Source of the DNA: Malaya genurostris
Lineage: Eukaryota > Arthropoda > Insecta > Diptera > Culicidae
Direction: 5' to 3'
NCBI RefSeq assembly: GCF_030247185.1
Contig: NC_080572.1
Location: forward strand, 297,276,314 to 297,340,313
Length of the DNA stretch: 64,000 nt
Shown: positions 56,787 to 64,000 of the stretch, one piece after another
Layout of the letters: every line of letters begins with the position of its first letter
Numbering within the stretch: position 1 is the stretch's first letter
Made by a program: the position numbers and the translations under genes
The notes under the pieces: model-generated
What the model was told of the DNA's origin: nothing
Databases searched by the model: none
Seen by the model: only the letters and a program-made list of their open reading frames with translations

Positions 56787-58071
56787 AGTAGTTTATCAAA
56801 AATAAGCTATCCACAAATTTTTCATTCAAATTATGATAGAAAACGATATTTTATTCTAACTAAACATTGATCCTTTATTGTACGAAGTTAAACTTGAGCA
56901 TAATGAAAACGGGATGAAATTTAAGTTATTCCTTCACGAATTTTCGAACTTTTGATCGAACGCTCTTCATCAAGTTCCGGACAAGTGTTGCATCGCATTT
57001 TTGGACGCTTGAGATCAAATTTTTTTGAACTCCTACATGTTCCCAGCTGTCTTCTTGAAGACCCTATTCACGATTGCCCAGTAACTTTCGATGGGTCGAT
57101 GCTGAGGGCAATTTGGTGGATTGCTATTTCTCTCAACGAAATTTATACCCTTTTCTGCAAGCCAATCGAGAGTGGTTTTGGCATAGTGAGCCGACGCTAA
57201 ATTTGGCCAAAACAGTGAAGGTGTACTATGCTTCTTATATAAAGGCAGTTTTCTGTTCTGGTGACACTCAGATCGATAGATTTCTGCATTTATAGATCCG
57301 GTAGTGTAAAAAATGGTTGACTTCAAACCACAGGAACATATTGCTTGCCATACCAGTACCTTTCGACCGAATTTCTCCACTTGAAACGACCTGTCCGCAT
57401 CGCTCATATCCTTCCCAACTGCGACAGTAAAGTATTGTGGGCCTGGAATGATTTTTGAGTCCTCTTTTACATAGTTCTCGTCGTTCACCAAAACGTATGC
57501 ATCCGGACACTACAAAAGACGCGAATACAATTTCCGGGCCTTGTTGCTGCTCGCTTCTTCTGTTCTAATCTGTGTTTCGAGCTTCTTGTAGGTCTTCAGG
57601 TGATTTCCCCTCTTGATACGCTGGATCATTCCGACACTCGTTCCTACTTTTTTGGCCAAATCACGTATTGACATTGATTTGTTCTTCATGATTAGAGATA
57701 CCACTTTCTGGTCCAGTTTCGAGTTGTAAGAACCGGATTTTCTGTCTGTTCTTGGTAGCTCATCCGAAGAATAGTGTTCCCCAAACTTATTAATGATGGT
57801 TTTAACACTGGCATGATGAATTCCAAACCGCTTCGCCAATTTTCGCATAGTGATACCCTTCTCACTTAGCCATGTGTCCAGAACCTTAATTTTCTCTTCC
57901 TTTTCAATACGCGACATTTTGAATACGCAGAATTTCAACCGCACAAACAAGTAAACAAACGAAAGCTGACAGCCAAACGCACAGCATGCTGTGATCTGAG
58001 CATAAAAAATCATCACAAATACATGCGTACAACACAAATGTATGTGGATAGCTTATTTTCGATACACTCCT
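56787..58071 (-). mobile_element. Full-length DD37E mariner (ITmD37E-type), 1285 bp
   Basis: Inverted ends: AGTAGTTTATCAAAAATAAG at the left and the complement of AGGAGTGTATCGAAAATAAG at the right. TA duplications are at 56,785-56,786 and 58,072-58,073. It is the size of a complete mariner and carries one transposase on the minus strand. The left end has two differences from the right. It lies within a LINE remnant in talin intron 7. Confidence 0.93.
57033..57917 (-). pseudogene. DD37E mariner transposase with nonsense and active-site changes
   Basis: ATG at 57,915-57,917. The product starts with two helix-turn-helix segments (KVLDTWLSEKGITMRKLAKR; SIRDLAKKVGTSVGMIQRIK) for TIR binding, then the catalytic core. 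A CAG-to-TAG change at 57,510-57,512 stops the frame just before the first catalytic Asp region; the deleted copy at 21.6 kb has CAG there. Downstream the frame is open again. The second catalytic Asp, expected in FWPDLAS, is Asn (codon at 57,201-57,203). The Glu is in RPIESYW, 37 residues after it, the DD37E spacing reported from mosquitoes. The end is at 57,033. Two independent lesions mean this copy is inactive. Confidence 0.93.
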
Positions 58072-59250
58072 TATGGATGTCGCGGAAGACTCGCTTCTTA
58101 ATTTCAATTGTTGTAACCATGAATTGAATACTGAAATTTTACGTATAAATTGGGTTGATATACTGACGCATGAAACATTAGATAGTTTAAGAGTTTTACC
58201 ATGAAAAGTTTAAAAGTTTAACCGTGAGTTAGATTCTATTTTTCAACATCTCGTTCCTCGGAAACGACACTCAAATAACAGGCAACCTTGGTAGAACCTT
58301 CGGAACCGACTAAGAAAACTCGAAATCGGTTTTTCGAACAAAATGTGAAAATGATTGATAGTTCGATTCATTCAATGCATCGTGTTTTCAGATTTATATT
58401 AATCGACTGGAAAGTAATTTCAAATCTGATCCAAAACAGTTTTGGTCTTATCTTCAAAATAAAACGCACGGTTGCCACCTTCATTTATAAAAGAACTACA
58501 GAGGCCATTTCCATTCTGAGTTGCTTACCGAAAATTTCCGAACGTATGCTGTGGGAGTATCTCTATCCCACAGTAAAGCACATTATAAACACTGTCAGAA
58601 AACGATCAACAACGACTTATATGATGAGCTTCGTTTCTACACTGATTGGCAAACTCGAAAAACGACAACAAGTTGGTGCGTTGTACGTCGCTTTTTCGAA
58701 AGCTTTCGATTGTGTTCCCCATCAGTGGTTTCCCTCACTGGCTGACTGACTGGATTGATTCGTATCTCACAAATCGCATGGCCTCGGTTCGTGTAGGATC
58801 TATTCTTTTTGATCCTTTCAACATTACGTCAGGTGTTCCACAAGGAAGCCATCTGGGACCACTACTTTTTGTATTGTTCGGGAATGACCTATACAGATAA
58901 TTATCGTCACCTGAAGTCGCCTCATTACTAGCCTTGTGGATCGCTGTGCCTATATTTATTAAGACACAATGCGTTAGCTCTATGATGCCAAAGGCATTTT
59001 CTAATAATTAGGATTGTGTAGGTGCTGGCCTCGCATGTTTTACTGGTGACGTTGCTTCTCAATGGTAGTGGCCGTATGCTTGTCCGTATGGGTCCACGGA
59101 AAACACCCCCGAGTCAAAGAGGTTCATGCAGTTTTGGGATTAATCGAACGCAACACCAGGAACTTTGATTATCTGAATTGCCTAAAGACAGTTCACGTCG
59201 CATTAGCATCAAAGATAAATAATAAAGACATGTATGTGCCAACAATAATT

Positions 59251-59666
59251 TAAAAAAATCTGGTTCGTACCCGGTACTTTCTAAAATGATCGCACTCACC
59301 GCTTGGTGGAGCGCGAGATTATTTTCATTGTTATCATTTCGATTAAAGTGTGCCATGAGTAAGGCAGAATCAAATGTCAACATTGTCACTCATTTCGATG
59401 CCATAATAAAAAAGACAATTGTTAAAAATAACCAAGAAGATAAGCAAAACGAAAAAGCACGAAAAATGGGCATCCAAAACCAGGACATCATGCTCATTTT
59501 GAATTTTTAACATTTATGCAATCTACTCTGACTTTTTCGTAGTACATAATGGAACGTCGGAAGTCTACTGTGTTAGCACTTGGAATTCCGAGCTTTCCGC
59601 TACCTTTACTTCCAACGCGAAAAGTATATAAGTTATCATTCTCGGTTGATTTTTCATTAGGGGGTA
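59251..59666. other. Intronic DNA, nothing recognised
   Basis: AT-rich sequence; frames of 74-91 codons have no domain. Confidence 0.4.
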
Positions 59667-59871
59667 TAAGCAAGTGACAGTTTCTCTTTAATCACTCTCT
59701 CTCTTTCGATTATTGTGATGTGATTAAAAAGATTTTCTTTGATATCACTATTCTGTTTGAAAGTCGAAAGTTTCGGGTGTCATTTCATGCAAAGAGTTGA
59801 GTGATAAACGTGGAAATAGCTTGGTAATTAATAGAAGAGAAAGTAAACAAAGAGAAACTGTCACTTGCTTA
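59667..59871. mobile_element. 205-bp MITE with TAAGCAAGTGACAGTTTCTC ends
   Basis: 22 bp at each end are perfect inverted repeats and the flanks are TA at 59,665-59,666 and 59,872-59,873. Perfect ends suggest recent activity. The right half resembles the MITE at 12,140-12,370. Confidence 0.85.
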
Positions 59872-59929
59872 TACGGCGTTGTGAAAAATTAACCGAAAAT
59901 TGTGATGATGGGAACTCAACAGTGCAACC

Positions 59930-60130
59930 AGTTTTTCCCCATTGTTGCCAGTTTCATGGAGGACCGTGGATGTGCATCAAAAAAAGATCGTGACTGTCAT
60001 GTCTGGAAATTCGTTTGTGTTAGTATGCAGTATTTTGGAATACGGAGTAATAATCTTTTCGTCTTGCTTCCGAATAACATCGATTGCCCAACGCTTTTGG
60101 AGAGACTGCATTTCAATATTCCTGGAAGAT
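59930..60130 (+). pseudogene. Possible LINE RT C-terminal scrap
   Basis: One frame reads SFVLVCSILEYGVIIFSS followed by QRFWRDC, resembling the LVRSILEYGVIIWSP and QRRFLR segment after the catalytic box of many LINE RTs. It is too short and degraded to classify. Confidence 0.4.
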
Positions 60131-60310
60131 AATCGCGGAGAACAGACTTTCTTCGACGAACACAGTACGGTCAAAATAATCCTATGGATGTGACAATGAA
60201 CATTGAACAAAGACGCATTTAAAATAAAAATATTTATGTTAAGTTTATGAGAGTAGTTATATAGTAATAGTCTGTGCGATAATTTTATTTTAATCGAAGA
60301 TAAATTTCAA

Positions 60311-60720
60311 ATCAAATTATCACGCAAGAGAAGTTTGTCAAATATTCGCGATACAACATGCGAGTCCGGGTTTTAATCGTCACATTCCATTTATCATAAC
60401 GGTTTGATACAGTTTTTATCCTGAACGATTTCATACTTTGCCGATGCTTGGAAGTTTGCTCGAAAGTTGAACACATTTTTATTTTTCTAGTCACAGTACG
60501 TACTGAAAGATCTGGTCTCTTCTGTGATATTTGTGTCACCTTCGCGTCCTTCTGGTACTTCCTGGGATTCGTTTTTGCCTTCCTCCTGGCTGTTGTCAAA
60601 CGTGTAGCTAATGATTTTGAAAGGCTACAGACGATGTTTGTAGGAAAAAAAAGTTTTCTCATTGACAAATCTGTATTTATAAACTTGCTTTTCTCACTTG
60701 CTCTTTTTTCCACGCCATCT
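60311..60720 (-). pseudogene. Tc1/mariner-type transposase N-terminal fragment
   Basis: A 133-codon minus-strand frame contains KVTQISQKRPDLSVRTVTRK, MKSFRIKTVSNRYDKWN and RTRMLYREYLTNFSCVII, the second DNA-binding helix and linker of a Tc1/mariner transposase leading up to the first catalytic Asp. The fragment stops exactly there, so the whole catalytic domain is missing. It differs from both the DD37E and DD34D copies in this window. Confidence 0.55.
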
Positions 60721-60789
60721 TCGACCTAAAAGCTTGTAGCATCATCAACGATTGTCTTGACCTACTTGGTTACTTAAGGAATGATGGCA

Positions 60790-61428
60790 AACAATTTTGA
60801 CGTGAATACGTTTTACGTCACTATGGGACGCCTTTTCGAAATTCGCCCCGTGGAAGAATGAGTAGAACTCAATCGTGAATATTTCGAGTTGTACTAAACG
60901 CAACAACTTAATTCTTTCTCTATGCCGTAAGAAATATGATCAGCAGTTTTGTAAAAAAAATCGACAATGTGCGATAGCCATAAATAGCTCAAAATATTAC
61001 ATTTTCTCAAACTTTTAGAAACAATGAGGAAAACTCATTACACTTGCTTGCCCTTTTCGAACTCTTAGAGGTAGTCAGTCAAAAATCAGTGTTCAACTGG
61101 ACTAGTTTAAATAGTAAAGTATGGTAGATCGGTTATTTCTTTTTATGCGTTAGACAGACCAGCGTAGAGTAAAGTTTCAAACGCTCAGGTCTAGCCCTCA
61201 TTCACTATTTGGAGGGCGTGGCGAGCATTCGCCTTCTCAACCAGTAGCAGCACATATTATCAGTAAACGCATTCAGCTTCTGGATGCTGGATCTAGATTC
61301 GGTCACTGAATTTTGGATTGGATTCTGGAACTAATTTTTAGATATGAACTCCGAACCGGAATTTCGGACTGACTTCTGAACCAGTATTCAATTTCTGAAC
61401 TCGGTTTCAAAATTTAATTCCTTATTTT
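60790..61428 (+). repeat. Third member of the TTCAGAATTC repeat family, left part
   Basis: GAATACGTTTTACGTCACTATGG, AAGAAATATGATCAGCAGTTTTG and ATAGCCATAAATAGCTC correspond in order to 37,190-37,370, followed by TTCTGGATGCTGGATC and CTGAACTCGG-type phrases. It continues at 62,219-62,400 after a nested insertion. Confidence 0.7.
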
Positions 61429-62218
61429 GGGAGCGGGTCATTTCGCCGAAAGTCGATTCGCCGAATGCCATTTCACCGAAAGTCGTTTCGCCGAAAGGGT
61501 CACTTCGCCGAAAGGGTCATTTTTCCGAAAGAGTCATATTTTACGAAAGCTAGGTCCAAACGAGCGGTACCGAGGTCGGATAGCATAAGAACAAAACGAT
61601 GTGCGATGCCACATTAGATATTTTTTCATCTACACTCAGTTATCGGAAAATACCGCAAACAGTTGCCTGATAGGTGTACTAATTAAGTCAACAAGTTTTT
61701 CTGGGAGTTCCGTTCTGAGGATCATGAATAAACCTATAAAAAATATTCAAGTCTCTGGATCATTTCAGACTTACCTTACCTTCTTACCTAACAGCTATAG
61801 GCCTGGGGTGTCCTTTGCTGTATCAAGAATACGTCTCCACATAACTCGGTCCATGGCTGCTCGTCGCCAGCCACTCAATCAATCATTGATCGATCCACCT
61901 TGCTCGCTGCGCTCCTCTTCTTCTTGTACCAGTCGGATTAGATTCAAGAACCATTTTCATTGGGCTGTCGTCCGACATCCTTATGACATGCCCAGCCCAT
62001 CGTAGACGTCCGATTTTAACTGTCCGTACGATGGGTGGTTCTCCTAGCAGCAGTTGCAATTCGTGATTCATACGCCGTCTCCACGTTCCATCCAGGATCA
62101 TTTCAGAAGTGTTAGTATTTATTTATCTTTTTTATCAATTCCAATCACGATATTAAGACTAATAAAACGCAATGACCCTTTCGGCGAAACGGCATTCGGC
62201 GAAACTATCATGATCCCC
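61429..62218. mobile_element. DNA element with subterminal TTTCGCCGAAAG repeats
   Basis: At least five copies of TTTCGCCGAAAG or close variants lie at 61,441-61,520, and two inverted copies (TTTCGGCGAAAC, TTCGGCGAAAC) lie at 62,178-62,206. The outermost ends GGGAGCGGGTCAT and ATCATGATCCCC are imperfectly inverted. It splits the TTCAG repeat block. The exact target duplication is unclear. The family is not assigned. Confidence 0.65.
61765..62105 (-). pseudogene. LINE reverse transcriptase C-terminal fragment
   Basis: On the minus strand: GTWRRRMNHELQLLLGEPPI, VRTVKIGRLRWAGHVIRMSD, SPMKMVLESNPTGTRRRGAQ and RARWIDQ, then in a shifted frame RVMWRRILDTAKDTPGL, a stop, and a GGTAAGAAGGTAAGGTAAG-type tail. 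This RLRW.GHV...RRRG..RARW signature is the C-terminal end of an abundant insect non-LTR RT. It lies inside the 61.4-62.2 kb DNA element. Confidence 0.8.
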
Positions 62219-62400
62219 TAAATTTATTTTCAGAATTTGGATTTTGAAACTAAATTTTGGTTAATTAATGTTCGGAATTCAAGATCTGAATTTAGTTCTA
62301 GATCTAAATTCGGAACCTGGAATCCGAAAAATGAGTTCAGTTCCAGATTCTTAGAGCTGAATTGTAACTAAATTTTGCAACTGAGTTCTAATTTGGTGGA
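62219..62400 (+). repeat. TTCAGAATTC repeat family, right part
   Basis: Phrases such as GGAATTCAAGATCTGAATT and CTAGATCTAAATTCGGAACC continue the block interrupted at 61,428. Confidence 0.6.
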
Positions 62401-63929
62401 AGTTTCCGATTTCATTTCTTAAATTCAGTAGCAGTTCTGGTGTAGATAAATAAATAATAGAAAAAAAGTACTCAACAATTGTAAACATCGGATGAATTTC
62501 ACAAATCGGATCTTTTTTCAATATTAAATTAATATTCATGGATGAATAACTGGTGAACGGAAAATAGGAATAAAATTACCATGTCTTTTTATAGTTCCGA
62601 TCATAGCTAATAAAAATCATGACGAGAAATTACTGTCATTCTCAGGTTCGCCTGCAAACTATGAGAACGAAATCCAAGTCCAGTCAATGACATAAGCGGT
62701 AGAGTAGTTTCAAAATTGTGTTTTTTCTTTCATTTGCCCTTTCAGTCATTTGCAGTTTTCAGTGAAAATCCCATAGTATGCAGAACCGATATTCAATCGA
62801 AGCTGTGAGAATCGAAAATGACAGAAAAAGGTTTCACAATTACTTTTACCTGTTGGTGCTCGACTTTGTAGTAGCTTCGATTTCCAAAGAGGTTCTGGGA
62901 TGTAATTACTTCAATTTGTCTTATTTTATTCACTATTTATAGCCAAGCGTTACAGATTTTCAATACATCGATGAAAGAATGAGAATGGAAATTCTGCTGA
63001 TGCTCCCTGCAGACGTTAGTTTGGTTTCGTCTTGTCATAGAGGAAAGTGTGACGTTGGCAATTATTCTCTCTCATTTTTTAATGCGAAACGAAAATGCTT
63101 CGTCTCTCTTCGTTTGCTTTGGTGTCGGTCATTTTCGAATGAGACAGTGTAATATTGAAAATGAGACTGTTGGATTGGATTCTTTCATTGAGAATGCGAG
63201 ACAATTTTAAGCTCTGTTTCCGATAATCCACGCTGGCAAGTAGATATCAATAATATATTTTTTGCTCTCGTTTGTTCCACCTGATTTGGAAGTGTGGTAC
63301 AATATTTGTCGTCATTTTAGTAAAGATGGAAAATTCACACGATCAGTTTTGTTCGTATTCACGTCCACCAATTATATCTCTGACATTACCAACCCGTCTT
63401 TTTCTTCTGTTTTCTGTTGACGATAACACACTTAACATGACCGAGGCATCTTGTAAGCCATCTTGTTATTATTTGTTGAAAATTCCACAGCCTGCTATTT
63501 TATCAGAATTTCTTGAGATCAGAATAAAAACCCAATATTTGATCAGAGAGAACTTACGCAGATATTTATTTCTAAACTTTTGAGTTAAGTAACTGTAATC
63601 AAATCTTTGCATACACGGAATATGGCATTTGCGTTTAGCATAGTACATACATCTGAGCAACAATGATGGCCACTTATGCTCCGTTTCGAACTAGCACTAG
63701 GGGCAGCAGCAACAGCATGTGCACATGGGATGGGTGCGTTTTTGACAGACACTGATGTTTCTAGACTGTATTAGATGCATGTCCGTTCTTTACTGACACT
63801 AAAAATTGCTTGCGCGTTCATCGTTCTGGAATTCGGATTCGGATGGGGAAGAATGGTGTCTTGTTTGCCGATGCGAGGAATGGTGCGCCAGTGCATGCTG
63901 TACAGTTCGCTGATTTCAATGCAAATATT
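62401..63929. other. AT-rich (probably intronic) DNA, nothing recognised
   Basis: No recognisable domain or clear repeat. The 103-codon frame at 63,272-63,583 has no recognisable similarity. Confidence 0.4.
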
Positions 63930-63996
63930 TATATATTACTGTTATTATTACTATTATTATTGCTATTATTATTATTATTATTAGTACTATTATTAC
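63930..63996 (+). repeat. TTA/TAT trinucleotide microsatellite
   Basis: Imperfect ATT/TTA triplets with C and G interruptions up to the window end. Confidence 0.9.
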
Positions 63997-64000
63997 CACC

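Larger units (their letters stand above)
56650..59250 (+). pseudogene. Decayed LINE ORF2, interrupted by a mariner
   Basis: The first part (56,655-56,786) reads LLDLALVSCASDCENFVPSS and LDRHHPPFVLTIEISHF, the end of an endonuclease domain. After the mariner (58,072 on) the same frame continues DVAEDSLLNFNCCNHELNTE and INWVDILTHETLDSL, then VPRKRH..RQPW and RNRLRKLE. RT follows: FKSDPKQFWSYLQNKTHGC, ISILSCLPKISERMLWEYL, FSKAFDCVPHQ, WLTDWIDSYLTNR and SGVPQGSHLGPLLFVLF (to 58,900), and a C-terminal piece GLIERNTRNFDYLNCLKTVH at about 59,130-59,200. Frameshifts, stops and the loss of the catalytic DD box make it non-functional. It is Jockey-type, but a different family from 1-4316. Confidence 0.8.

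Noticed and set aside
1..64000. CRISPR arrays, bacterial operons or integrated viral genes
   Set aside because: Tandem repeats present lack regular unique spacers; all RT and transposase sequences fit LINE or Tc1/mariner families; no LTRs, capsid or envelope-like frames were seen.

Overview
The window is nuclear DNA of an insect, most likely a mosquito (Culicidae, probably a culicine with a repeat-rich genome). The evidence is one conserved multi-exon animal gene, talin, on the + strand, set in AT-rich DNA packed with mosquito-type transposable elements: a Jockey-like LINE, I-type RNase H remnants, Tc1/mariner elements with a DD37E catalytic spacing, tRNA-derived SINEs and many TIR-bearing MITEs. 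The species cannot be fixed from the sequence alone.

Layout. 1-4316 is a nearly intact Jockey-like non-LTR retrotransposon (ORF1 with three zinc knuckles, ORF2 with endonuclease and reverse transcriptase, one frameshift, poly(A) tail). 4.3-42.4 kb holds no convincingly conserved gene. It is a patchwork of MITEs, a 170-bp tandem array, a 9-bp minisatellite (14.7-15.2 kb), retrotransposon remnants (20.6 kb, 31.3-32.3 kb), a DD37E mariner deletion derivative (21.5-22.3 kb), a hAT-like element with an exact 8-bp target duplication (34.6-36.2 kb), a piggyBac-like MITE (26.8-27.6 kb) and a 2.5-kb array of degenerate TTCAGAATTC-like repeats (37.2-39.7 kb). A short candidate ORF at 18.3 kb is the only non-transposon coding candidate here.

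42,377-55,554 carries seven exons of talin. They encode the FERM head (F0-F3), the linker and most of the helical rod, 2129 codons in one continuous splice-consistent frame. The C-terminal rod and actin-binding end must lie downstream of the window, because exon 7 ends at a donor site at 55,554. A spliced 5' UTR exon must lie upstream of the acceptor at 42,376. The 5.3-kb intron 2 contains a near-perfect foldback with 149-bp arms, SINEs and a mariner remnant.

55.6-64 kb is talin intron (or sequence beyond it) filled with nested transposons. A full-length DD37E mariner sits inside a decayed LINE ORF, and removing it with one TA restores the host frame. Further on are MITEs, another Tc1/mariner fragment and a three-level nest at 60.8-62.4 kb. 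No prokaryotic-style operon, CRISPR array or functional tRNA was found. The window's main interest is its layered transposon history and a few structured repeats that could be transcribed within talin introns.
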